A DNA stretch of 64,000 nt from positions 1,984,001 through 2,048,000 of the forward strand of contig NZ_JAXHLN010000003.1 of assembly GCF_034522235.1 (NCBI RefSeq). Reading direction: 5' to 3'. Position 1 is the first letter of the stretch. Each line of letters starts with the position of its first letter. The notes below the pieces were generated by a model that was given only the letters and a program-made list of their open reading frames with translations, was not told the DNA's origin and did not search any database. The stretch comes from Thiohalophilus sp. Lineage in GTDB: Bacteria > Pseudomonadota > Gammaproteobacteria > UBA6429 > Thiohalophilaceae. Positions 55,918 to 64,000 of this stretch are shown one piece after another. Both the position numbers and the translations under genes were made by a program.

Positions 55918-57297
55918 TTATTCAGAAGAGAAACAGCCTTTAGGCGACGATTCCTGGGCTAAAAGTTCAGCGCTAAAGCGTGTCTCATCGATCTTGCAAC
56001 CCAGATAATCGGCGATAATTCGCATATCCTTTTCGGCATTGCCCAGGCAGCTGGTGGCGCCGGGCGAAGGCGTCATATTGAAAATGATACCGTTACCCGG
56101 ATTAATCTTCGCCTCGCCGAGATGTAACTTTCGGTTGAGTTTATCGATCATGACAGGTCGTATCCCACCGATACCTTTGGCAAATTTCAGTTCCTTGAGT
56201 GTCAGATCAGGGACAATCTTGCGCGCATCGCGTAAAAACAATAGCCGGCGAACAAAAGGAATCTCAAACAGAAAGTTCTTGAACATATAGTTGCGAATGT
56301 CCGAAACCTTGAACAGATCCCATAATACTTTCATAACGCCCCAGTCCGGGCGAAAGACGCGCAGAAACTCACCGACCGTACGCAGGTTATGACGTTCCAG
56401 CAGTGGCAGCACCAGTGCGGTCGGACCGAAGCGGGTTTTCTCCGGAACCAGAACATCGGGATCACCGTGAATCGCGGCAAACGGCAGCTTCTCATTCTGT
56501 ACCGTATAGACCTTGCCGTTAAGTACCCTCGGTGTGTAATAGAAACTCCCCGCTACCGGCAGGCAAGAGTAGTTCAGGCCGTAACCCAGACGCTGGGCAT
56601 ATAACAGACTGTGTGCGCCGGCGGAGACCACCACAAATTTTGTTCGGTAGGTGCCCCGGCTACTGATGACTTCGTAATAGCCATCATGGCGACGAATATC
56701 CTTTACATAAGTGGAAAGATGTACGTCAACCTGCTTGTTGCGCTCCTGGCGGGCCTGATGAATAAAGCTGTTGGACAGGGCATGGAAATCGACGGCGCTG
56801 TATTCATCCAGCACCGCCAGGGCCACGAGTTCCTCATTGCCACGCTGTTGTGTCACGCGCGGTTCGATTTCGGCAATCTCGTTCTTTTCGAGCAGCCGCA
56901 TCCCCGGAAAGTGATCATGAAACCGGGCATAACGTTCCCGTAATTCGGCACACTCTTTGGCCCCGACTCCCAGTACCATTTTAGGATACTTGAAGATCAG
57001 GCTCTCCTGTTCGGGCACCCGCTGACAATAGTTGACCACCATGCGCGCGGTTGCCTGCACGTTGACCGCTTTCTCCAGGCTGTAGTTGGTCTCGATGTCA
57101 CCGCAATGCAGGGTCTGACTGTTGTTACGGCCATGGGAGTTGAGATCGGCAATACTGTCGTGTTTTTCCAGCAAACAGATCTCACCGAGATCGGTATAAC
57201 GCGCCAGCGTATATAAAAGCGCAGCGCCGGATATACCGCCACCAATAATCAGTACATCATAAATCGGTCCATCATGGATTCTTGCCTGGGTTAACAT
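55918..57297 (-). CDS. FAD-dependent oxidoreductase, malate:quinone oxidoreductase-like
   Basis: 459 aa. The dinucleotide motif is VLIIGGGISGAALLYTLARY at about 15-34, followed by LNSHGRNNSQTLHCGDIETNYSLEKA, the signature seen in MQO-type enzymes. The C-terminal part has NPGNGIIFNMTPSPGATSCLGNAEKD. No membrane helix, so probably a peripheral flavoprotein. It may oxidise malate or another 2-hydroxy acid to the quinone pool; the substrate is inferred from family only. Confidence 0.82.
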   Translation of the reverse strand: MLTQARIHDGPIYDVLIIGGGISGAALLYTLARYTDLGEICLLEKHDSIADLNSHGRNNSQTLHCGDIETNYSLEKAVNVQATARMVVNYCQRVPEQESLIFKYPKMVLGVGAKECAELRERYARFHDHFPGMRLLEKNEIAEIEPRVTQQRGNEELVALAVLDEYSAVDFHALSNSFIHQARQERNKQVDVHLSTYVKDIRRHDGYYEVISSRGTYRTKFVVVSAGAHSLLYAQRLGYGLNYSCLPVAGSFYYTPRVLNGKVYTVQNEKLPFAAIHGDPDVLVPEKTRFGPTALVLPLLERHNLRTVGEFLRVFRPDWGVMKVLWDLFKVSDIRNYMFKNFLFEIPFVRRLLFLRDARKIVPDLTLKELKFAKGIGGIRPVMIDKLNRKLHLGEAKINPGNGIIFNMTPSPGATSCLGNAEKDMRIIADYLGCKIDETRFSAELLAQESSPKGCFSSE

Positions 57298-57373
57298 CGG
57301 GGGAATAACACCTTTTACCTGTCAGGGTTTATAAAACTGCGGAGTTGATTTATCGGCTGCCGGCGCGGGACAT

Positions 57374-58558
57374 TTATTTTACCGCAACGGATTCATCAGT
57401 GGGAGGATAAACAAACACGTAAACCACCAGCATACCGATGAGACTCAGCGCCGCGGCCAGACTGTACATTACCAACGGCCCGCTCAAATCGTATAAATAA
57501 CCGCTATAGAAGCTGCCCACCGCACCACCGGCACCGAAACTGAGGCTGCTATACAATGCCTGCCCCTTGCCCTGATGGCGACCGCTGAAAAACAGGTGAA
57601 TCATCTGGATCGCCGCGGCGTGATAGATGCCGAAACTGGCGGCATGCAGCAGCTGGGCAAACACCATAATCAAAACCCAATGCGGAAACAGTCCGATCAG
57701 CACCCAGCGCAAGGTCGCCAGCAGCAGGCTGAGCATTAACAGCCCGCGCAGGCCAAAGCGTGGGACCAGCCGGTGCATCACCAGAAACACCGCCACCTCC
57801 GCCAGTACCCCGAGTGCCCAGAGCAAACCAATTTTATCCAGCGAGTAGCCGGCCTCTTCCATATAAATGGAATAGAAGGTGTAGTAAGGCCCATGACTGG
57901 CCTGCATCAGAAAACAGGCGATCAACAGGCCCGCGACCGCCGGTTTGGCGAGCACCTGGCGCAACGGCGGATGATCCAGCGGCATATGGCCGGCCGCCTC
58001 TTCGGGGACCACGATACTGCTGAGCCAGATCGCGGCGAACAGGAACAGCAGAACATGAGGCAACCAGCGAATCGCTTCGCCCTCGAGGGTGGAACCGATT
58101 GCCCATACCGAAAGAATGAACCCGACCGACCCCCACAGACGAATGGAACTGTAACGATGGACCTGACCGACCAGATGATTGAAGGTCGTCGCCTCGAACT
58201 GGGGCAGTGCCGCATTCCAGAAGAAACTGAACACCGCCATCACCAGGACCAGCCACCAGAAATCCGATGACAAATAGACACCGGTGAACGTGAGTAACGC
58301 CAGCAGACTGCCGAGTTGTACAATCGCCATGCGCTTGCCGGTATGATCGGCAATCCAGCCCCAGATATTGGGCGAGACAATCTTGGTCGCCATAACCACT
58401 CCCATGATCGTCCCGATGGCGGCTGCCTCATAGCCCAGCGACTTGAGGTACAGCCCCCAGTACGGCACCAGCGCACCGAGACTGGCGAAATAAAACAGGT
58501 AAAACGCGGATAACCGCCAGTACGGCGCTTTGGACGACACGTTCAAACCTCGGCCCAT
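57374..58558 (-). CDS. MFS transporter (HcaT/LacY-like, MFS_1_like)
   Basis: 394 aa, about twelve hydrophobic helices; start SKAPYWRLSAFYLFYFASLGALVPYWGLYLKSLG is characteristic of the 3-phenylpropionate-permease-like group. The conserved inter-helix motif is WGWIADHTGKRMAI. Substrate unknown. It lies next to aroC, the same adjacency as in Pseudomonas, with a CACCGAACA repeat between. Confidence 0.88.
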   Translation of the reverse strand: MGRGLNVSSKAPYWRLSAFYLFYFASLGALVPYWGLYLKSLGYEAAAIGTIMGVVMATKIVSPNIWGWIADHTGKRMAIVQLGSLLALLTFTGVYLSSDFWWLVLVMAVFSFFWNAALPQFEATTFNHLVGQVHRYSSIRLWGSVGFILSVWAIGSTLEGEAIRWLPHVLLFLFAAIWLSSIVVPEEAAGHMPLDHPPLRQVLAKPAVAGLLIACFLMQASHGPYYTFYSIYMEEAGYSLDKIGLLWALGVLAEVAVFLVMHRLVPRFGLRGLLMLSLLLATLRWVLIGLFPHWVLIMVFAQLLHAASFGIYHAAAIQMIHLFFSGRHQGKGQALYSSLSFGAGGAVGSFYSGYLYDLSGPLVMYSLAAALSLIGMLVVYVFVYPPTDESVAVK

Positions 58559-58615
58559 TGTTCAAGGGGACACATCAAACCGGCCAACAGCTTCCACAGG
58601 CATGAGCTGGAGATC

Positions 58616-58711
58616 ACCCACTGAACACACCGAACACGCCGAATACACCGAAAAAGATATCTGCGATGAAACAACTTCAGTGATTTCGGGGCGTTCGGTG
58701 TGTTCGGTGGT
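58616..58711. repeat. CACCGAACA-word inverted repeat between aroC and the MFS gene
   Basis: Arm one, 58616-58651 (acccactgaacacaccgaac, acgccgaatacaccga); arm two, 58685-58711 (tcggggcgttcggtgtgttc, ggtggtt). Same architecture as the other word-type elements, with a third vocabulary. A single arm of this vocabulary occurs at 42979-42999. Confidence 0.87.
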
Positions 58712-58775
58712 TCCTGCGCTTTATAACTCAAAGCTGGCAGACAGAATCCGGATTGCACCACGATCCCGGTCACCG

Positions 58776-59876
58776 TTAGCGGACGGCGGGCGGGATCACC
58801 GGCGTGGTGGAGTGCACATCCGCGTTCTGGGCGCGATGGCGCAACAGATGGTCCATCAACACAATCGCCATCATCGCTTCAGCGATGGGGGTGGCACGAA
58901 TACCGACGCAGGGATCATGGCGTCCTTTGGTAATCACCTCGATGGGATTGCCCTCGGTGTCGATGCCCTTGCCCGGCAGGCGCAGGCTGGAGGTGGGCTT
59001 GAGCGCGAGGCTGGCCACAATGGGCTGGCCGCTGGAGATACCGCCGAGCACCCCGCCGGCATGATTGCTCAAAAAACCGTCCGGCGTCATTTCATCGCGG
59101 TGCTCGGTGCCCTTTTGCTCCACCGCCGCAAAACCGGCGCCGATCTCCACGCCTTTGACCGCGTTAATACTCATCAGGGCATGCGCCAGGTCCGCATCCA
59201 GGCGGTCGAAAATCGGCTCACCCAGTCCCGGCGGGACGCCGTCGGCCACCACATTGATGCGCGCACCAATGGAGTCCCCGGATTTGCGCAGTGCGTCCAT
59301 GTAATCTTCCAGCTCCCCGACCCTGGCGGCATCGGGAAAGAAAAACGGGTTCTCCTCCACGGCCGCCCAGTCAAAGGTCTCGGCCTTGATCGGCCCGAGC
59401 TGACTCATGTAGCCGCGGATCCGAATCCCCAGTTTTTCGTGCAGATATTTTTTGGCGATCGCCCCGGCTGCCACGCGCATGGCAGTCTCGCGGGCCGAGG
59501 AGCGTCCCCCGCCGCGATAGTCGCGCACGCCGTATTTCTGCTGATAGGTGTAATCGGCATGCCCCGGACGAAACTGGCGCATGATATTCGAGTAATCCTT
59601 CGAGCGCTGATCGGTATTATGAATAATGAGTCCAATCGGCGTGCCGGTCGTCTGCCCTTCGAACACCCCGGAGAGAATCTGCACCTCGTCCGACTCGCGG
59701 CGCTGGGTGGTATGCCGCGTCTTGCCCGGTTTACGGCGATCCAGATCCTGCTGCAGGTCAGCCTCGCTCAGGGCCAGACCCGGCGGACAACCGTCGACGA
59801 CACAGCCGATGGCCGGGCCGTGGCTCTCGCCGAAGCTGGTGAGGGTGAACAACTTGCCGAAACTGTTACCGGACAT
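58776..59876 (-). CDS. aroC: Chorismate synthase
   Basis: Last step of the shikimate pathway, FMN-dependent, 366 aa from ATG 59876 ([20 protein letters not shown]). An ATG twelve codons earlier would add atypical residues. Signatures: [37 protein letters not shown] and [17 protein letters not shown]. Confidence 0.96.
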   Translation of the reverse strand: MSGNSFGKLFTLTSFGESHGPAIGCVVDGCPPGLALSEADLQQDLDRRKPGKTRHTTQRRESDEVQILSGVFEGQTTGTPIGLIIHNTDQRSKDYSNIMRQFRPGHADYTYQQKYGVRDYRGGGRSSARETAMRVAAGAIAKKYLHEKLGIRIRGYMSQLGPIKAETFDWAAVEENPFFFPDAARVGELEDYMDALRKSGDSIGARINVVADGVPPGLGEPIFDRLDADLAHALMSINAVKGVEIGAGFAAVEQKGTEHRDEMTPDGFLSNHAGGVLGGISSGQPIVASLALKPTSSLRLPGKGIDTEGNPIEVITKGRHDPCVGIRATPIAEAMMAIVLMDHLLRHRAQNADVHSTTPVIPPAVR

Positions 59877-59976
59877 TTTTCGCGCATTCCAATGGGGTTC
59901 AGGAACACCCATTGTAATGGAACTCGGCGTCGTGTGACAGATGGGACTGCCGCCCTGAAATGGCTACGAAGATGTA

Positions 59977-61362
59977 TTAGATAACCTTGGAATAGCGCCG
60001 GGTCTGCTGCTGGCGCAGGTACTTGTCGAACACCATGCAGATGTTGCGGATCAGCAGCTTGCCGGCCCCCAGTACAGTGATACCCCGTTCGTCGAGTTGC
60101 AACAAACCGTCCTCCTGCATGGCCTTCAGCTCCGCCAGTTCGGTGGCAAAGTACTCCGGCACACAAATCCCGAAAGCCAGCTCCAGCGCCGGAAAAGAGA
60201 GCCGGAAATGGCAGATCAGCTGATTGATAACCTCCCGGCGCAGTAAATCATCATCGTCCAGTTCCAGCCCGCGAAACACCGGTAACTGATCCTGATCGAT
60301 ACGCGCATAATACTCGTCCATCGTCTTGACGTTCTGGCTGTAACTGTCGGCCACCTTGCCAATTGCTGTCATGCCCATGGCAACCAGATCACAGTCAGCA
60401 TGGGTCGAATACCCCTGAAAATTGCGATGCAGAGTCCCGTTGCGCTGGGCGATGGCCAGCTCATCATCGGGCCTGGCAAAGTGATCCATGCCGATATAGA
60501 CGTAACCTGCCTCTGTTAATTTCTCGATGGAATACTTGAGAATCGCCAGCTTTTCGTCAGGGCCGGGTAGATCATCCGCATTGATCTGGCGTTGCGGCTT
60601 GAACAGCTCGGGCAGATGGGCGTAGTTGAAGATCGATAAGCGTTCCGGTTGCAGCGCCACAACCTTGTCCAGCGTGCGCGCAAAACTCTCGACCGTTTGC
60701 AACGGCAGCCCGTAGATCAGATCAAAACTGGTGGAACGGAACCCGTACTCCCGTACGGCCGCCATCACTTCGGCGATCTGTGCCTCGGACTGGATGCGGT
60801 TGACCGCTTTTTGTACCGCCGGCTCAAAATCCTGTACACCCAGGCTGATGCGGTTGAAACCCAGTTCGCGCAACAGAGCGATGGTTTCACGATCGGCTTC
60901 GCGCGGATCGATCTCGATGGAATACTCGCCCGTATCATCATCCAGCAGTTGGAAATGTTCCCGGGTCTTGGCCATCAGCTCGCGCATTTCATCATGACTG
61001 ATGAAGGTCGGTGTCCCGCCACCCCAGTGTAGCTGCTCGACCGGGCGCCCGGCATCGAACAATTCACTCTGCAGCTCTATCTCCCGGTGCAACCGTTGCA
61101 GATAAGGCGCGGCGCGACGACGATTGGCGGTAATAATCTTGCTGCAGGCGCAATAGAAGCAGACCGTATTGCAAAACGGCAGATGAAAATAGAGTGACAG
61201 GGGCTGACCCTGCTGGTTACTCAGATCCGCCATATGACAATAGTCGTCCGCCCGGAACTGCTCGTGAAACTGGACCGCGGTCGGATAGGAGGTATAGCGC
61301 GGCCCCGCCCTGTCGTAACGGCGAATCAGCTCCTTGTCGAATTCCAGCTCATACATGGCCAT
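59977..61362 (-). CDS. hemN: Oxygen-independent coproporphyrinogen III oxidase
   Basis: Radical-SAM enzyme converting coproporphyrinogen III to protoporphyrinogen IX without oxygen, 461 aa. Cluster ligands Cys64, Cys68, Cys71 plus Cys73 (CNTVCFYCAC), and HWGGGTPTF and SIEIDPRE follow. Full HemN length and motifs distinguish it from HemW. An FNR-dependent promoter lies upstream, fitting anaerobic haem synthesis. Confidence 0.96.
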   Translation of the reverse strand: MAMYELEFDKELIRRYDRAGPRYTSYPTAVQFHEQFRADDYCHMADLSNQQGQPLSLYFHLPFCNTVCFYCACSKIITANRRRAAPYLQRLHREIELQSELFDAGRPVEQLHWGGGTPTFISHDEMRELMAKTREHFQLLDDDTGEYSIEIDPREADRETIALLRELGFNRISLGVQDFEPAVQKAVNRIQSEAQIAEVMAAVREYGFRSTSFDLIYGLPLQTVESFARTLDKVVALQPERLSIFNYAHLPELFKPQRQINADDLPGPDEKLAILKYSIEKLTEAGYVYIGMDHFARPDDELAIAQRNGTLHRNFQGYSTHADCDLVAMGMTAIGKVADSYSQNVKTMDEYYARIDQDQLPVFRGLELDDDDLLRREVINQLICHFRLSFPALELAFGICVPEYFATELAELKAMQEDGLLQLDERGITVLGAGKLLIRNICMVFDKYLRQQQTRRYSKVI

Positions 61363-61382
61363 TCCCCCGGGAAATTGCCGAC

Positions 61383-61425
61383 ATTATCGGCATTTTTGGC
61401 GCCTGCGGACTATGATCTGGATCAA
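61383..61425 (-). promoter_or_regulatory. Class II FNR-type promoter of hemN
   Basis: On the minus strand TTGAT-CCAG-ATCAT (61412-61425, one mismatch to the FNR box), then 23 bases, then GATAAT (61383-61388). The box centre falls at about -41.5 from the predicted start, the classic class II activator geometry. Confidence 0.75.
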
Positions 61426-61476
61426 ATCCGGCGTATTTCATGATTCGCGGACGTCGCTCAAATCAGGGATAAAGAG

Positions 61477-61553
61477 CTCACCACGAAGGCACGAAGAACG
61501 CGAAGTGACAAATTCATCAAACCTTCGTGGCTTCACGTCTTCGTGGTGAAGGC
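61477..61553. repeat. ACCACGAAGGCACGAAG-word inverted repeat upstream of hemN
   Basis: Arm one, 61477-61505 (ctcaccacgaaggcacgaag, aacgcgaag); arm two, 61522-61553 (ccttcgtggcttcacgtctt, cgtggtgaaggc). A variant of the ACCACCAAGACAC vocabulary. First of three elements stacked in the hemN-prmB gap. Confidence 0.88.
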
Positions 61554-61612
61554 TTTTCCGCGTTCATCGTCATTCGACCCCGCTGGTCAAGCAACGAAGA
61601 ATTCAGGGAGTC

Positions 61613-61706
61613 GTAGGCCCGATAAAGCATCCTGCGGGCATAAACTCCGCGGTATCGGGCAACACCGCCGATTGCCGGACACCGCGTTGCTATGTCCGAC
61701 CTACCA
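61613..61706. repeat. GCCGGACACCGC element, copy 3 (GTAGG...CCTAC bounded)
   Basis: Bounded by gtaggccc and gacctac. The core TGCCGGACACCGC...TATGTCCGAC matches copies at 22279 and 24989. It also contains GCGGTATCGGGC, shared with copy 1. Confidence 0.8.
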
Positions 61707-61721
61707 CTGTAATTTTGAATT

Positions 61722-61785
61722 TTTACCGCAGAGACGCAGAGATTTTTATGAATTACTTTGCGTTCTCTGCGTCTCTGCGGTGAAA
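61722..61785. repeat. ACCGCAGAGACGCAGAG-word inverted repeat at the prmB 3' end
   Basis: Arm one, 61722-61744 (tttaccgcagagacgcagag, att); arm two, 61762-61785 (gttctctgcgtctctgcggt, gaaa). Ends 8 bp before the prmB stop codon. Same vocabulary as the outer arms at 18041-18180. Confidence 0.9.
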
Positions 61786-61793
61786 TTTTTTAT

Positions 61794-62723
61794 TCATAAT
61801 TTCTGAATTGCAGGCAATGCCGCGCTCAGTTGTTCGGCGGTGAGCAGGAAGACGCCATGGCCGCCGAATTCGAATTCGAGCCAGGTGAATGGCACGTCGG
61901 GCAACAGGTCGGCCAGGGTGTCGGCACTGTTCCCCACTTCCACGATCAATACCCCGCCCGGGTTCAGGTGTTGCGGGGCCGCGCGCAACATGGGCAGGAC
62001 AAAATCGAGTCCCTGCATTCCGGCAGCCAGACCCATGGCCGGCTCGTGCCGGTACTCCTCGGGCAGCGCGGCCATATCATCGGCATCCACATAGGGTGGG
62101 TTGCTGACAATCAAATCGTAACGCCGCCCGCCCAGCCCGGCAAACAGATCCGATTCGATCAGTTCAACCCGATCCGCCAGGTCGTATTGATCCACATTGA
62201 TCCGGGCCACCGCCAGTGCCTCGGCAGAGACATCACTGGCATCGATCCGGGCCTGCGGCAGGGCCTCGGCCATGGCAATGGCAATACACCCTCCACCGGT
62301 GCCCAGATCCAGGACTCGCTGCACCTGCGCCGCATCCACCCAGGGTTCGAACTGATCCGCGATAAGTTCAGCGAAGGGCGAGCGCGGGATCAACACCCGC
62401 TCGTCCACATAAAACTTCAAGCCCGCGAACCACGCCTCATGCGTCAGATAGGCGGCGGGCTTGCGAGTGCTGATTCGCTGCCACAACAAATCGGCCAATT
62501 GCTGTTTTTGTTCATCAGTGACCTGACGTTGCAGATCCTGATCGGTGAAATCCGGCGCTAATCCCAGGCTGTAGGAAACCAGATAAGCCGCCTCGTCCAG
62601 CGCATTGTCGGTACCGTGGCCGAAATAGATCCCGCTTGCATCGAGCAGAGACTCACTTTGCAGGATCAATTCGCGCATATCGGCTGCCGGGGCCAATGCG
62701 CGATAGATATCGGTTTTGTCCAT
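61794..62723 (-). CDS. prmB: 50S ribosomal protein L3 N5-glutamine methyltransferase
   Basis: Methylates the Gln of the GGQ-like site in ribosomal protein L3, 309 aa. SAM-binding motif VLDLGTGGGCIAIAMAEALP and the catalytic NPPYVDADDM. The length and N-domain (DMRELILQSESLLDASGIYFGHGTDNA) fit PrmB rather than PrmC. 5 bp downstream of the mogA-like gene. Confidence 0.94.
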   Translation of the reverse strand: MDKTDIYRALAPAADMRELILQSESLLDASGIYFGHGTDNALDEAAYLVSYSLGLAPDFTDQDLQRQVTDEQKQQLADLLWQRISTRKPAAYLTHEAWFAGLKFYVDERVLIPRSPFAELIADQFEPWVDAAQVQRVLDLGTGGGCIAIAMAEALPQARIDASDVSAEALAVARINVDQYDLADRVELIESDLFAGLGGRRYDLIVSNPPYVDADDMAALPEEYRHEPAMGLAAGMQGLDFVLPMLRAAPQHLNPGGVLIVEVGNSADTLADLLPDVPFTWLEFEFGGHGVFLLTAEQLSAALPAIQKL

Positions 62724-62728
62724 CGCGA

Positions 62729-63280
62729 TCAGCCGGCCGGCTTTTGCGCATGTTTGGGACGAAAGGCCTTGACCATCTCATCGCGGGTTTCCAGATACGG
62801 CCCCTCGATCAGATCGATACAATACGGCACCGCCGGAAACACCGCATCCAGGCAATCGGCTATCGCCGAGGGCTTGCCCGGCAGGTTGATCAACAGGCTG
62901 CCCCCCCGGATCCCGGCCATCTGTCGTGACAAAATCGCGGTGGGAACATATTGCAGGGAGACCGCGCGCATCTGTTCACCAAAACCGTCGAGCACCTTGT
63001 CGCATACCGCTTCGGTGGCTTCGGGGGTAATATCGCGCCGCGCGGGGCCGGTACCCCCGGTGGTGACGATCAGACAACATTGCTGTTCGTCCGTCAGCTC
63101 TTTCAGTGCCGCCTCGACCTGATCCTGCTCATCGGGCACCAGCCGCGTTACCGCCTCCCACTCATTGATCAACGCCTTGTCCAGCCAATCCTTGATCGCC
63201 GGCCCGCCCTGATCCTCGTACTCGCCCCGACTGGCGCGGTCTGAGACGGTTACGATGCCTATTTGAACTCGCTGCGTCAT
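62729..63280 (-). CDS. Molybdopterin adenylyltransferase-like protein (MogA/MoaB family)
   Basis: Activates molybdopterin with AMP before molybdenum insertion, 183 aa. Family text IGIVTVSDRASRGEYEDQGG at the N-terminus and LIVTTGGTGPARRDITPEAT carrying the nucleotide site. The size and C-terminus fit MogA of the ~180-190 aa type. Co-directional with prmB, 5-bp gap. Confidence 0.92.
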   Translation of the reverse strand: MTQRVQIGIVTVSDRASRGEYEDQGGPAIKDWLDKALINEWEAVTRLVPDEQDQVEAALKELTDEQQCCLIVTTGGTGPARRDITPEATEAVCDKVLDGFGEQMRAVSLQYVPTAILSRQMAGIRGGSLLINLPGKPSAIADCLDAVFPAVPYCIDLIEGPYLETRDEMVKAFRPKHAQKPAG

Positions 63281-63325
63281 ACGTATCTCGCTTGCTGCAT
63301 GCTTGAATGGAAAAAGGTTCTGGTT

Positions 63326-64000
63326 TTAAAAATCATACACCAGGGTCACGGCGGTACGGGTATCGGTATTCTCGAAACCGGGCTGCGGATCGCTGTTATC
63401 CTTGATGGTATAGCTCACCTTCATGGCCAGGCTGTTATTGATTTTCGCGGTCACAGCGGTGACCGATTCGGTATAGGTATTATTCTCACCGTGTTCCACA
63501 TAAACGGTTTCACCGAAGGAGCTGGTATCGGTAATCTGCCATTTATAGTCGAGTCCGACGCGGGCGATGCCTTCGCTGTCACTGCTGCCGTCGGTATTTT
63601 TGCTCTGTCTGCTACCCACACCGAACTCACCCTTGAGCGTCATATCTTCCCTTTTGAGATACTGGTGCCCGTAACCGACGACCTCGGTGGTGCGCCGATC
63701 ATAGCCGGCAAACCGATCATCCTCGTAGCGCAGGCTGCCGAACAGGTAATCGTTGTCGTCCAGTGAATACTCGGAACGCCCCGACAGTTCATAGCTCTCC
63801 GCGGTGGTGGTCTCCTGCTCGGAGGCTTGCAGCACCTTGAACTCCGCCCGGTGCAACCATTTGGCGCGGGTATTTTCCACCCGGAACTGGGCATTCAGCG
63901 TCTCGGTCTCGGTATTACCCCGGTTCATAATAAAGCCCAGCTCAGCCGCACCGTCCCACTTGCTCGGAGCCGGGGTGGCCTCTTCAGCGGGAGGGCTCTG
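63326..64000 (-). CDS. DUF481 outer-membrane beta-barrel protein (5' end outside window)
   Basis: About 224 C-terminal codons are visible; the frame stays open to position 64000. Text WDGAAELGFIMNRGNTETETLN, YSLDDNDYLFGSLRYEDDRFAGYDRRT and GFENTDTRTAVTLVYDF is the DUF481 (YdiY-like, salt-stress-induced outer-membrane protein) pattern. It has alternating strands and a final aromatic Phe as for a barrel terminus. Function unknown. Confidence 0.88.
   Translation of the reverse strand, partial: QSPPAEEATPAPSKWDGAAELGFIMNRGNTETETLNAQFRVENTRAKWLHRAEFKVLQASEQETTTAESYELSGRSEYSLDDNDYLFGSLRYEDDRFAGYDRRTTEVVGYGHQYLKREDMTLKGEFGVGSRQSKNTDGSSDSEGIARVGLDYKWQITDTSSFGETVYVEHGENNTYTESVTAVTAKINNSLAMKVSYTIKDNSDPQPGFENTDTRTAVTLVYDF

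Overview
This window is a GC-rich bacterial chromosome segment, most probably from a gammaproteobacterium related to the Chromatiales or Thiohalomonadales type of sulfur and iron bacteria. That placement is inferred from gene order, not from a marker search. The evidence is the block tRNA-Lys, tRNA-Leu, tig, clpP, clpX, lon, hupB, tRNA-Val, tRNA-Asp, ppiD, fabI and the block metZ, purF, cvpA, SPOR protein, folC, accD, trpA, trpB, trpF, truA, fimV, usg, asd, leuB, leuD, leuC, lysR. Both closely resemble Pseudomonas-like arrangements. Lipid A (lpxH), MetZ-type methionine synthesis and oxygen-independent haem synthesis (hemN) also fit.

Layout. 1-6.8 kb: a peptide ABC-transporter binding lipoprotein cut by the window edge, fabI, a dicarboxylate symporter and ppiD. 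6.8-13.7 kb: the protein quality-control block (trigger factor, ClpP, ClpX, Lon, HU) with four tRNA genes. 13.9-15.6 kb: a K+/H+ antiporter. 15.8-22.3 kb: hypF, hypE, a HupE-like mini-protein and hypC, hypA, hypB, hypD, all for [NiFe]-hydrogenase maturation. No intact hydrogenase gene is present; only a scar encoding the last ~38 residues of a large subunit lies directly behind hypE. 22.4-24 kb: a methionine-rich Spy-like protein and a Pro-Arg-His tRNA operon whose tRNA-Arg(UCU) carries a group I intron. 24-34.7 kb: folD, cysS, two cyclophilins, lpxH, a lipoprotein, a DUF455 ferritin-like protein, glycerate kinase, NUDIX and metZ under a SAM-II riboswitch. 34.9-54 kb: nucleotide, folate, fatty-acid, tryptophan, lysine/threonine/methionine and leucine biosynthesis plus the polar protein FimV. 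54-64 kb: a LysR regulator, a BON lipoprotein, a decayed DUF3050 gene, an MQO-like flavoprotein, an MFS transporter, aroC, hemN with an FNR-type promoter, prmB, a MogA-like molybdopterin protein and the start of a DUF481 outer-membrane protein.

Non-coding content is unusually rich. At least sixteen intergenic inverted repeats built from short, imperfectly repeated words (for example CGCAGAG/CGCGGAG, ACCACCAAGACAC, CTCGTCCCTCG, AAAATTC, CACCGAACA) sit mostly 0-35 bp behind stop codons. They fill every gap of the leuC-leuD-leuB-asd-usg string. They share architecture but not sequence, and are the strongest candidate here for an undescribed element system. The intron-bearing tRNA-Arg and the structured tRNA-derived spacer behind it are the most concrete single finding.
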